From positions 1 through 12,782 of the forward strand of contig CAZYXR010000083.1 of NCBI GenBank assembly GCA_964650845.1: a DNA stretch of 12,782 nucleotides. The letters are read 5' to 3'. Below, in pieces: positions 1-8,100 of the stretch; positions within the stretch are counted from its first letter, which is position 1; each line of letters begins with the position of its first letter. This DNA is from UBA7692 sp964650845. Its GTDB lineage: Bacteria > Bacteroidota > Bacteroidia > Chitinophagales > LD1. Position numbers and translations under genes: made by a program. A model generated the notes under the pieces. That model did not search any database, was not told where the DNA came from, and saw nothing but the letters and a program-made list of their open reading frames with translations.

Positions 1-665
1 TCCTTGCATTGCTATTCGATAAGTTCATCATCATCGGGGTTCTTTTGGGCATCGCCATCTTGTTTGTTTGGATTAATTGGAAGTATCGAAAGTATATCTA
101 TTACATTCTTGGCATCTGGCTTGTTGCAAGCAGCTATATTTTTACTGTGGATTATGGTTTCAGTAAATTAAAGGGGCACCAAAAAGATAGAATCAACGTG
201 TTGCTTGGTAAAGAAAATGACCCAGCAAAAGATTGGAATGTGCGCCAGTCAATTATTGCGGTTGGCTCTGGCAGAATTGTGGGGAAAGGATACTTAAATG
301 GCACTCAAACCAAGTTGAAATTTGTGCCTGAACAGAGCACCGATTTTATCTTTTCATCCATAGGAGAGGAGTTTGGTTTTGTAGGAAGTGCTGTGGTGAT
401 TTTGTTGTTTGTGTTGCTTCTTTTTAGGTTAATTTTCATGGCCGAGCGACAGCGAAGTAAATTCAGTAGGGTTTATGGTTATTGTGTAATTAGTATTCTC
501 TTTTTTCACATGCTTATCAATATAGGTATGGTAATTGGCGTAGCTCCTGTAATTGGCATTCCATTGCCATTTATCAGCTATGGCGGTTCATCGTTATTGT
601 CGTTTACTATATTGCTGTTTATTTTTATTCGCTTAGATGCGCAAAGGTTGGAAGTGCTGCGATAA
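1..665 (+). CDS. rodA: Rod shape-determining protein RodA (SEDS peptidoglycan glycosyltransferase), 3' part only
   Basis: SEDS-family integral membrane protein that polymerises lipid II into glycan strands during cell elongation, normally together with a class B penicillin-binding protein. The frame is open at the left edge (codons before the TTG at position 9 read Leu-Ala), so the gene starts upstream and about 220 C-terminal residues are visible. Several hydrophobic helices flank the long periplasmic loop. The loop contains GSGRIVGKGY and then FVPEQSTDFIF (321-353), and the terminal helices contain PFISYGGSS (about 567-593); all are SEDS hallmarks. The KFVPEQSTDFIF version and the short basic tail favour RodA over FtsW, but the missing N-terminal half would settle it. 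The stop codon is only 12 bases from the stop of the converging receiver gene, and I see no clear hairpin terminator between them. Confidence 0.95.
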   Translation, partial: LALLFDKFIIIGVLLGIAILFVWINWKYRKYIYYILGIWLVASSYIFTVDYGFSKLKGHQKDRINVLLGKENDPAKDWNVRQSIIAVGSGRIVGKGYLNGTQTKLKFVPEQSTDFIFSSIGEEFGFVGSAVVILLFVLLLFRLIFMAERQRSKFSRVYGYCVISILFFHMLINIGMVIGVAPVIGIPLPFISYGGSSLLSFTILLFIFIRLDAQRLEVLR

Positions 666-677
666 GAAAATTGAAGT

Positions 678-1055
678 TTACAATCCTTCAATAATTTCCG
701 CCAATTCTTGAAATGAATCTTCGCCTTTTACAACATATTGAATTGCCCCTTTGGCAATAGTTTGTGAGGCAACACCATAGCTATCTTGGCTACTCAAAAC
801 AATTACAAATACCGAAGGATATGCTTTGTGAATTGTTTCCAAAATTTTAATGCCGTTAGCGGCATTGGGTGCAATTGAGTTTAGATGATAATCTAATACA
901 ACCACATCCGGCTTTTCATTTTTTAATGCTTCCAAGCATTTTTCTCCGGTGGTGAATAGCGATATTTCTCCAAGGTTTTTTGTCGTTAAAAAGTCTTGGA
1001 GCATGGTGCTTAATAACTCATCGTCATCAACAATAAAAATCTTTTTGTTGCTCAT
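678..1055 (-). CDS. Stand-alone response regulator receiver protein (CheY-like, no output domain)
   Basis: A 125-residue single receiver domain, expected to be phosphorylated by a histidine kinase and to act through protein contacts, since no DNA-binding or enzymatic output domain follows. The acidic pocket is D10-D11-D12, the phospho-acceptor is D55 (in VVLDYHLN), the switch Ser is S88 or S89 (VLSSQ), and the conserved Lys is K110 (VVKGE). The loop after D55 is longer than usual (NSIAPNAANG replaces the compact MPxMDG turn). The start is the ATG at 1055. It lies 49 bases downstream of apaG on the same strand and may be cotranscribed with it. No kinase gene is visible. The receiver assignment is firm, but its partner and pathway cannot be told from this window. 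Confidence 0.93.
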   Translation of the reverse strand: MSNKKIFIVDDDELLSTMLQDFLTTKNLGEISLFTTGEKCLEALKNEKPDVVVLDYHLNSIAPNAANGIKILETIHKAYPSVFVIVLSSQDSYGVASQTIAKGAIQYVVKGEDSFQELAEIIEGL

Positions 1056-1104
1056 GTGAAGTTCGGTTGGTTGATGTTATAATAAGTTTGATGTTCTCTC
1101 AATA

Positions 1105-1497
1105 TCAATTCAGCAATACAGTGGCTTCCATTCTAAATCTTGGTATGGTAGCTTCAAATGTATTGCCTGTAAGTTTGTTTTCAAAAATATATTCTCCTTC
1201 CATGGTGCCTATGGGAGTAGGTAATTGGCAAGAGCTGGTATAAACAAATGATTCGTTTTGATCAAGCAGTGGAAACTCGCCCACCACGCCATCGCCATAC
1301 ACGTGTTCAATACCACCGGTGCCCGACACAATTACCCAATGCCGCTTGCGCAATTGCACAGGAAAAGTATTTCTGTTTTTTATCTCAATTTGATAAGCAA
1401 AAACAAAAATGCCCGCTGCCGGGTGCGAATGCTTTGGCAGGAATGAAGGCTCTACAATTATTTCTATGCCCGATGATATAGCTGTTTCCATAAACAT
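1105..1497 (-). CDS. apaG: ApaG family protein
   Basis: A 130-residue protein matching ApaG over its whole length (family usually about 125-130 residues, a single fibronectin-III-like beta sandwich). Recognisable blocks are FVFAYQIEIKN (about 31-41), the basic LRKRHWVI (about 49-56), GDGVVGEFPLL (68-78), and the C-terminal SCQLPTPIGTMEGEY segment. The family was linked genetically to cobalt and magnesium phenotypes in enterobacteria, but its biochemical role is unsettled and nothing here adds to that. The ATG at 1497 is the first in frame. The second ATG, at 1491 (METAISSG), fits the usual family N-terminus better and may be the true start. It is divergent from the membrane protein gene at 1651 and lies upstream of the receiver gene. 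Confidence 0.93.
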   Translation of the reverse strand: MFMETAISSGIEIIVEPSFLPKHSHPAAGIFVFAYQIEIKNRNTFPVQLRKRHWVIVSGTGGIEHVYGDGVVGEFPLLDQNESFVYTSSCQLPTPIGTMEGEYIFENKLTGNTFEATIPRFRMEATVLLN

Positions 1498-1650
1498 GAA
1501 TGTATGTTGCGATGAATATAAACAGACGATTGATTTATCAACATGGTGTGATGTAGTTGAGATAAATTTGGGAATTATATTTTTTTATGCTTGAATAATT
1601 TACCCGAAAATTTGCATTGATTTGAAAGTAGTATTGTTAAACCTTTTCCG
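1498..1650. other. Divergent intergenic region between apaG and the membrane/TPR gene
   Basis: This 153-base AT-rich region separates two divergent start codons, so it should hold promoters for both directions. On the plus strand TAAATTTG at 1563-1570 fits the Bacteroidota minus-7 consensus TAnnTTTG, but I find no TTTG box at the expected 19-21 base distance upstream. On the minus strand I find no match. No Shine-Dalgarno sequence precedes either start, which is usual for this phylum. Confidence 0.35.
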
Positions 1651-3876
1651 ATGAAACTGTTGCCCAGAGTCGCATTTTTGTTTTCATTTCTTTTAGCAAT
1701 AGCCTTTAGTTTTAAAGCACTGCGCGAGCCCGATTTGTGGTGGCAGATTAAAACAGGGGAGTGGATTCTACAACATTTTACAGTTCCTACGGTAGATGTG
1801 TTTTCGTTTACCCATAAAGGTGTAGAATGGATAAATATTAAATGGGGCTTTGAGGTGTTGGCAGCAGTAGTGGCAGGTACATTGGGTGCCGATTGCGTGT
1901 TTCTTTTACAGGCTGTTGTTGCTGTGCTGTTGTTGTGGTTTTTATGGAAGCTATCAATACTGTTTATAGAAGATTGGAAACCCGAAATGCTGCAATATGC
2001 GTTGCTCGCTTTTGCGCTGCTTTCGCCTTTATTGTTAGCAAGCATCGAATACAGAATTATTGGTCGCCCCGAAATGACAAGCCATTTAATGACAGTTGTT
2101 TTTCTGTTTATTTTGGTTAGTTATCGTTTTAAACCAAGTAGAATTATTTTTTGGTTAATCCCTTTGCAGTGCGTTTGGGCTAATTTTCACGAAGCGTTTG
2201 GAATAGGAGTTGTTTTAGTTTCTATTTTTCTTTTCGCAGCAGTTGTTGAATTCAAATTATTGAAAGTTAGCCGAGTAACTTTTGGTTCGGTTAAAACACT
2301 TGCAGTTGTATTGTTGTTATCTGTTGTTGCGATTTTTCTGAATCCTTATGGCTATAAAATGGTGTTGCAGCCATTGGCAATTTTTGGACAAGTATTTGAA
2401 AATAAATTTACCACAGAGTTGTTGCCTTTTTCATCTCGCGAATTTTGGAAAAAAGAANNNNNNNNNNTTGTTTTGTTTATTGCAAAAATAATTGTGAGCA
2501 GTAAAAAGAATATTGGTAGCTTATTTAATCAAATTCCACTCGCTTATTTTATTGTAATTATTGCATTTATTTATTTGTCGAGCACTGCATTTCGCAATAT
2601 TATTTTTCTTGTGTTGGTTTTATTTCCCGTTGTGTTTTTAGGGTTATTTAATTTAATTATTAAATATAAAAGATTATTGCCCCAAATGGCGTTTGCTTCT
2701 ATTTTGTTTTCTATATTATTTTATGTATTTATTGTTTCTAATAAATATTATGAATTTACTGAAAGTCGCGATAGGTTTGGGTTAGAGGTTCGTCCAGATT
2801 ATAATTCTATTGGGGTGTCTAATTTTATTATTAATAATAAATTGTCTGGCAATTGTTTTTCCGATTATTTAATTTCTGCTTATCTACTTTGGAAAATACC
2901 AGGCTTTGAAACGTTTATAGATTTACGCGATTTAGATGTTTTTCCAGCTTCTTTTTTCGATATATTTTATGAGGCGGTAATGATGCCGGAAAAATTTATG
3001 GAATTAGACCGTAAATTCAATTTTAATTATGCTGTTTTATATCGTCCCCAGTTTCACTCGTTACATAAATATTTAAGTGCGGGGAATGGTTATAAAATTG
3101 TTTTTGCGGATGCTGTTGCTGCTGTGTATGTAAAAACTAGTAGTAGCGAAAGTGTTTTTGATTCAAATGTGTTTTACGATGTTCCGGCTCCGGTGCTATC
3201 AAATACAGCAATTGTGTTGAATGCGATTCTCAATCCTTTTCATCGCGCATCATCCGTGTCGCTTGCTGAGAATAAGTATGCGGCTGCAAACTATTTTATC
3301 AATATTGGTAGGTTGGATGTAGCAATTTCTAATGCGCAACAAATTGTTGCAAGCGATGAGCCATGGAAAGGCAACGAGTTGCTTGGGCAAATTTATTACA
3401 CAAAGAGTACTGTTGCTGCTACTGATAGTGCTGCAATTTTGTTGCAAACTGCTGGTAGTTATTTTTCAAAAGCCCTACAACAACAAGCAGATTATTTTCC
3501 GGCATTAATGGGATTGGGCTCTGTTTATTTTCAGCAAAAATTTTTAGCTCAAGCAAAAGATATATTTACCAAAGCAACTGTTCTGCAACCTTCAAATGTT
3601 AATGCCTGGCTTAGTTTGGCTGCTTGCTACAAGGTTACTTTGCAGCAGCCCGAGTCGTTAGATGCAGCCATACATTGTTTTGAAAAAGCAGATAAACTAA
3701 ATGCTGCCAATCCCATCATTCAATTTGAGTTGGGANNNNNNNNNNTGTATTGCCAAAAAAGCGTGTGTGATGAAAGTATTAAACGTTTGCAAAAAGTGAA
3801 TGGATTTGATGGATTGTCGCAAGAAGAAAATTCCATGTTGCAGCGTTGTTTGCAAAAGTGTGGAGTTGCCAATTAA
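1651..3876 (+). CDS. Polytopic GT-C-like membrane protein with C-terminal tetratricopeptide repeats
   Basis: About 741 residues as written. Residues 1 to about 370 carry roughly ten or more hydrophobic segments. The first periplasmic loop contains REPDLWWQ (25-32), the acidic ExD-like loop plus DLWW signature of a widespread family of PMT/GT-C-like membrane proteins, which may use a polyprenyl-phosphate sugar donor. A soluble, probably periplasmic region (about 375-530) follows, with the family's FETFIDLRD block. Residues about 543-741 hold about four TPR-like units, such as ALMGLGSVYFQQKFLAQAKD, suggesting protein-protein contacts. Two 10-N gaps (after residue 269 and after residue 695) leave the frame intact. 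The start is the ATG at 1651, followed by a hydrophobic stretch. Enzymatic activity and acceptor are unknown; many members of this family have no assigned function. The response regulator gene begins 65 bases downstream. Confidence 0.8.
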   Translation: MKLLPRVAFLFSFLLAIAFSFKALREPDLWWQIKTGEWILQHFTVPTVDVFSFTHKGVEWINIKWGFEVLAAVVAGTLGADCVFLLQAVVAVLLLWFLWKLSILFIEDWKPEMLQYALLAFALLSPLLLASIEYRIIGRPEMTSHLMTVVFLFILVSYRFKPSRIIFWLIPLQCVWANFHEAFGIGVVLVSIFLFAAVVEFKLLKVSRVTFGSVKTLAVVLLLSVVAIFLNPYGYKMVLQPLAIFGQVFENKFTTELLPFSSREFWKKEXXXXVLFIAKIIVSSKKNIGSLFNQIPLAYFIVIIAFIYLSSTAFRNIIFLVLVLFPVVFLGLFNLIIKYKRLLPQMAFASILFSILFYVFIVSNKYYEFTESRDRFGLEVRPDYNSIGVSNFIINNKLSGNCFSDYLISAYLLWKIPGFETFIDLRDLDVFPASFFDIFYEAVMMPEKFMELDRKFNFNYAVLYRPQFHSLHKYLSAGNGYKIVFADAVAAVYVKTSSSESVFDSNVFYDVPAPVLSNTAIVLNAILNPFHRASSVSLAENKYAAANYFINIGRLDVAISNAQQIVASDEPWKGNELLGQIYYTKSTVAATDSAAILLQTAGSYFSKALQQQADYFPALMGLGSVYFQQKFLAQAKDIFTKATVLQPSNVNAWLSLAACYKVTLQQPESLDAAIHCFEKADKLNAANPIIQFELGXXXXYCQKSVCDESIKRLQKVNGFDGLSQEENSMLQRCLQKCGVAN
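2458..2467. other. Assembly gap (10 N) inside the membrane/TPR gene
   Basis: Ten N bases fall between the FWKKE and VLFIAKII segments, within the membrane region. The frame on both sides agrees if the gap length is 10 or differs from 10 by a multiple of three. The true length cannot be determined here. Confidence 0.97.
3736..3745. other. Assembly gap (10 N) inside the last TPR
   Basis: Ten N bases interrupt a TPR between FELG and YCQKS. TPR spacing (Gly8 to Tyr11) allows two residues between G and Y, whereas the gap as written gives four. A true length of 4 bases would restore the motif and keep the frame. Confidence 0.95.
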
Positions 3877-3941
3877 ATATTGCAGTTCTATGACAATCCA
3901 TTATTTTTTTCTAAGTATTATTGAACAATAATCTCTTGTAC

Positions 3942-4652
3942 ATGAATGCACGCGTGCTCTTAGTTGAAGATGAAGAAAATTTACTCGAAGCAATTTCTAT
4001 GAACCTTGAAATGGAAGGTATAGAAGTGGTTACTGCAGTAACCGGTGTGGAGGCTTTAAAGCGAAAAGAAGAGCAGTTTTTCAACCTCATTATTTTGGAT
4101 GTAATGATTCCTGAGATAAGCGGTTTCGATGTTTGTGAGCACATTCGCCTTTCGGATACCGACACCCCAATTCTATTTCTTACAGCAAAAGATTCGCATC
4201 AAGATAAAGTGAAGGGATTAAAATTAGGTGCCGATGATTACCTTACCAAACCTTTTAATCTTGAGGAACTGCTGTTGCGTGTAAAAGTATTGATAAAGCA
4301 CAGCCAAAAAGGTAAACACAATACGGCAAATAGTGTGCAGTATTCCTTTGGAGGTAACGAAGTTAATTTTCAGAATTTTTATGTGAGAACATTCGATGGT
4401 AGAGAAATAACGCTTTCTAAACGCGAAGCAGAAGTATTGAAGTATTTGATTGATCACAAAAACACAGTTGTTTCTCGCCAGCAGATGCTTAATATTATTT
4501 GGGGTTACGAGGTTTATCCATCTACCCGCACCACCGATAATTTTATTGTCATTTTTCGAAAATATTTCGAGAAGGATGTGCGCAATCCTATTTACTTTCA
4601 TTCCATAAGAGGAGTAGGCTACAAGTTTACCGACCCACCGGTTTTAGATTGA
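3942..4652 (+). CDS. OmpR/PhoB-type two-component response regulator
   Basis: A 236-residue DNA-binding response regulator. The receiver domain (1 to about 120) has the acidic pair E9-D10, phospho-acceptor D53 (ILDVMIPE), switch T81 (LFLTAKD) and K103 in LTKPF. The C-terminal winged-helix domain (about 135-233) carries LSKREAEVLKYL, the recognition-helix region STRTTDNFIV and the wing strand SIRGVGYKF, all typical of Bacteroidota OmpR-family regulators. I chose the ATG at 3942, immediately before the first receiver strand (MNARVLLVEDEE). An in-frame TTG at 3921 would only add seven uncharacteristic residues. No histidine kinase is adjacent, so it looks like an orphan within this window. It precedes the giant surface-protein gene in the same orientation and could regulate it, but no operator can be proven by eye. 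Confidence 0.95.
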   Translation: MNARVLLVEDEENLLEAISMNLEMEGIEVVTAVTGVEALKRKEEQFFNLIILDVMIPEISGFDVCEHIRLSDTDTPILFLTAKDSHQDKVKGLKLGADDYLTKPFNLEELLLRVKVLIKHSQKGKHNTANSVQYSFGGNEVNFQNFYVRTFDGREITLSKREAEVLKYLIDHKNTVVSRQQMLNIIWGYEVYPSTRTTDNFIVIFRKYFEKDVRNPIYFHSIRGVGYKFTDPPVLD

Positions 4653-4730
4653 TGGCTTTTGAATTGAATTTTTTTAGTGAGTTTCCTTGAAGTTTTAACA
4701 AAAATGCTTTTATAACAAATCTCATCGTAA

Positions 4731-4908
4731 GGTTTTTTAGAAAAACGTGCAATATGATGTGCCCCGTAAGTTGTTCATTGTGTAGCATTTTAGCGCGAAT
4801 CCACATGTATTATAACTGTAACTTAACAGATGAGAGCTATAAAAAGTCGTTTTGGTGGTTATATTTGCAAAAATTTTTAAAAAATCTTTATACGGTCTTT
4901 TAGAAAAA
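4731..4908. repeat. Pair of 15-base direct repeats in the intergenic region
   Basis: GGTTTTTTAGAAAAA (4731-4745) and GGTCTTTTAGAAAAA (4894-4908) differ at one position and lie 163 bases apart. A shorter related TTAGAAAATTTTTT occurs near 4988. They could be operator half-sites or simply AT-rich coincidence. Confidence 0.35.
4860..4867 (+). promoter_or_regulatory. Candidate Bacteroidota minus-7 promoter box
   Basis: TATATTTG matches the TAnnTTTG minus-7 consensus of the Bacteroidota primary sigma factor. No TTTG element is visible 19-21 bases upstream, so only half of the promoter is supported. If real, transcription would start near 4874 and leave a leader of about 250 bases before the giant gene. 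Confidence 0.2.
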
Positions 4909-5069
4909 TTGTTTCGTTTATAGCTAATATTGGCGAAATTTCAGATAAAGAACCACCCATTTTGGCATGAGTAATTTTTACTATGTGTTAGAAAATTTTT
5001 TGAAGCACAACTTAATTGAGGCAAAATCATTGTCTCTGTTACTTGAATATTTTATACACCCTCACCATC

Positions 5070-5101
5070 TGCAACCAAGCTGTGTAAAGGCTGGTGTTGC
5101 A
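5070..5101 (+). promoter_or_regulatory. Imperfect hairpin just upstream of the giant gene's start codon
   Basis: TGCA and ACCA(A)GC at 5070-5080 can pair with GCTGGT and TGCA at 5090-5101 around a nine-base loop, giving about ten base pairs with a bulged A on one side and a bulged GT on the other. It ends 20 bases before the ATG at 5122. There is no downstream T-tract forming a proper terminator, so a leader structure affecting translation is more likely than termination, if it folds at all. Confidence 0.3.
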
Positions 5102-5121
5102 TCATCTAAAGTTTTTATCGC

Positions 5122-8100
5122 ATGAAATCAAGAAATTTAACTCAACGTTATATGCAACCAATCTATTCAATAGCACTATCGCTATTCGTATCGTTGTTTT
5201 TATCGCATGCAGCCTTAGCACACAAAGGCGGTGTAAGTGCCGATGTAAAAGCGCAGATTGAAAAATCGGCAGAGGCAAATGCTGAGAATATTTCCTTTTT
5301 AGAAAACAAAGGGCAATGGCCTGCTCACGTTTTGTATAAAGCAGATTTGCCCGGTGCGCAGATGTTGGCAACCCCACAAGGTATGATGGTGGGTATGTAT
5401 GACTCGGAAAGTCTGCATGAGTACCACGAGTTTTTGCACCGCGAAGAAGAATACCGCAAAGGTGAAATTACAAAAGCTGAACTTGGCACTGCCAGCGGTG
5501 TAAAAGGACATGGTTGGAGAATCAACTTCCTGAATGGAAATGTTGCAACAAAAGAGTCTATTGAACGCAAAGGTCAAAGCAAGGAGTATTATAATTTCTT
5601 GATTGGCGATGCCTCGAAACATGCAACAAACATTCATGGATATTCCGAAATTGTTTACAAAAATGTTTACAATGGAATTGATGTTCGTTATTACACTGCC
5701 GACAATGGCGATTTTGAAAATGATATTATCGTAGCTCCCGGTGCAGATTTTTCAAAAATACAATTTACGGTAGAAGGTATTGAAGGTTTGCGCTTAAATA
5801 AGAAAGGTGATATAGTTTTTGAAACCACAGTTGGCGAACAAACAATTCCGGCTCCAATAAGTTATTTAATAGATAAAGAAGGGAAGCGAACTCCAATTCA
5901 GGTTCATTTTAAATTACTTGAAAAAAATACGATTGCATTCGTTGTTCCTAAATATGATGTTACTCAAACTTTAGTAATAGACCCCATCGTTTTACGTTGG
6001 GCTACTTACATTGCAGGCAGCCCTGGTTCCGATTCTCACTTCCATGCTATTGATGTAGATGCCGCAGGAAATATTTTTGCTTGTGGAAGATACAATGGTG
6101 GTCTAATTACTGTTGGTGCTTTTCAAACTACAAACAATAACAGTAGCACGGATTTATTTATATCAAGGTATTTAGAGCCAGCGTCTCCGGGTGGCTCGGG
6201 TACTCGTGTATGGCAAACATACTTGGGCGATACTGGTACCGATAACCCTTATGCACTCACATTAGGTTTAGATGGATACATATACATAGTTGGTCCACAA
6301 GGTGGCAACTTGCAAAAAACTTATGGTACTGGTTTCTCTGCCGGAAGTTGGACACAAAAAACTGGTAGTAATACTGGTTTTATCGCAAAGGTTCACCCAA
6401 ATGGAACCGGTGCGGCTGTGAGAACCCTTGGAGCTACAAGTGGTAACTGGGGTGTAGATTTTTATGACGTACGTGTATTGCCGACAACTGGTAACAATTT
6501 CGATTTGATAGTTGTGGGTAGCACAACCCAGCAGAGTGCAAGCGATGATGGTGATATTCCTGCGGCAATACAACCCGATGGCACGGCAGTAGCAAGTGGT
6601 GGCGATAATGGCTATGCACTCAGAATTTCGAGCAATTTAGAAAACCTGATTTGGACAAGACAATATTCTTCAAGCAATGGGCAAGACAGGTTCAATATTT
6701 GTGTAGTTGATAATGCCAACAATGTAATTATAGGTGGTTATACAAGAGGCACAGGTGGTATTTCATATAACAATCCATCGGGGCAAACCACGCGTGTGGG
6801 CAATCAAGACGGTTGGTTGATGCGCTTAAACAGTGCTAACGGTAATGCCCTTTGGTCGCGTTATTTTAATTCTACAAGTGGCAGCTCGGCATCTATTCTT
6901 TGTATGGAAACCAACCGCCTTAAAACACAAATTGTGATAGGTGGAATGGCTGTGGGTGCACTTTCAAATGTAAACACTACTGCTGGGGCGTACCGCCAGT
7001 CATATATTGGCTCTACCGACTTTTTTGTTGCTTCTTTACCTATAGGAGGTAATGCAACTACGTGGGGTACTTACTTTGGTGGTTCGGGAACCGAGGTAAA
7101 CATGATGGGTTTGAACTTGGATTTAAACGATGATGTTTATGTGTTAGGTTATTCGTGGAGTAAAGATGTGCCGGTATTCGATTCGCCACTGCAAACTAAC
7201 TCTTATGACGGAAGCAATCAGGATGCCTTGTTCTTTAAACTTAGTGCAAATGGTGCAAATCTTAGGCATAGCACATACATTGGCGGTACACAAAATGAAA
7301 CAGACCCAATAGGGCAAAGAGGTATTAAATTCAGCGATTGCAGGGTTTACTTGCCTATAACAACTTATTCGCAAAATTTCCCTGTTACAGCCGGTACGCT
7401 TACAAACACAAGAAATAATTCAACAAGTCGCGGAGAACCTGTGTTGTTAAGTATGGCGAATCCACCGGATTTAACCGGCAACAGCATCACAAGTGGAGCA
7501 AATCAGACAATCACTTGTGGTAGTGCGCCTGTGCCAATAACGGCTGCTGTTCCATCATTTATTTTTGCTACAGTTCAAAGAAATGGTTCTAACCAAACTA
7601 ATGGTACTTCGGGTGCTTATCCAAGTGGTGTTCCTGTGATTAACCAATATCAATGGCAGTCAAGTATTGATAGTGCTGCTACATGGCAAAATATACCCGG
7701 GGCTACATCGCAAAATTACACACCACCGGCTATTTATGTTAATGGTATCACGCTTTATAGAAGAATTATTAATGGAGATGCTTGTAACAGAGCAAGCGAT
7801 ACTTTAGCACGTGTAAGCATTTTGGTTACTCCTTCGGTTGCTACATCGGTTGTAACTTCTAATGGACCTTTATGTGTTGGTCAAAACCTGCAGCTTACTG
7901 CCAATTCTGCCACACCAGGTGTAACTTATGCTTGGACAGGGCCAAACGGTTTTACAAGTTCACAACAAAACCCAACCATAAGCGGGGTAACTGTTGCAAA
8001 TGCTGGTGTTTATAGTGTTATTGCAACTTCTGCCAATGGATGTAAGTCTGCCGCTGGAACAATTACAGTGGTAGTAAATACTATTCCTTCAGCACCTACT

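Larger units (their letters stand above)
4653..5121. other. AT-rich 469-base intergenic region upstream of the giant surface-protein gene
   Basis: I find no coding frame, tRNA or strong rho-independent terminator here. It contains a TAnnTTTG-type box (4860-4867), a pair of 15-base direct repeats (4731-4745 and 4894-4908) and an imperfect hairpin just before the start codon (5070-5101). Its length and content suit a regulated promoter with a long leader, but this is inferred from position only. Confidence 0.5.

Noticed and set aside
666..677. Bidirectional terminator between the converging rodA and receiver genes
   Set aside because: Only 12 bases separate the stops, and I find no inverted repeat with T-tracts around them.
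1575..2045. Minus-strand open frame of 156 codons overlapping the 5' part of the membrane/TPR gene
   Set aside because: Its translation is low-complexity, rich in Ser, Asn, Lys and Thr, with no recognisable motif, and it lies opposite a clearly coding frame with membrane-protein signatures.
3921..3941. TTG at 3921 as the start of the OmpR-type regulator
   Set aside because: The ATG at 3942 sits at the usual family N-terminus directly before the first receiver strand; the upstream residues add nothing recognisable.
4653..5121. A tRNA, small RNA or small protein gene in the intergenic region
   Set aside because: I see no cloverleaf arms, no CCA-type acceptor end and no convincing short coding frame; the only structure is the weak hairpin near the start codon.
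5299..5637. Minus-strand open frames opposite the N-terminal part of the giant gene
   Set aside because: The plus frame carries a signal peptide and DUF7948-like motifs; the antisense translation shows no family features.
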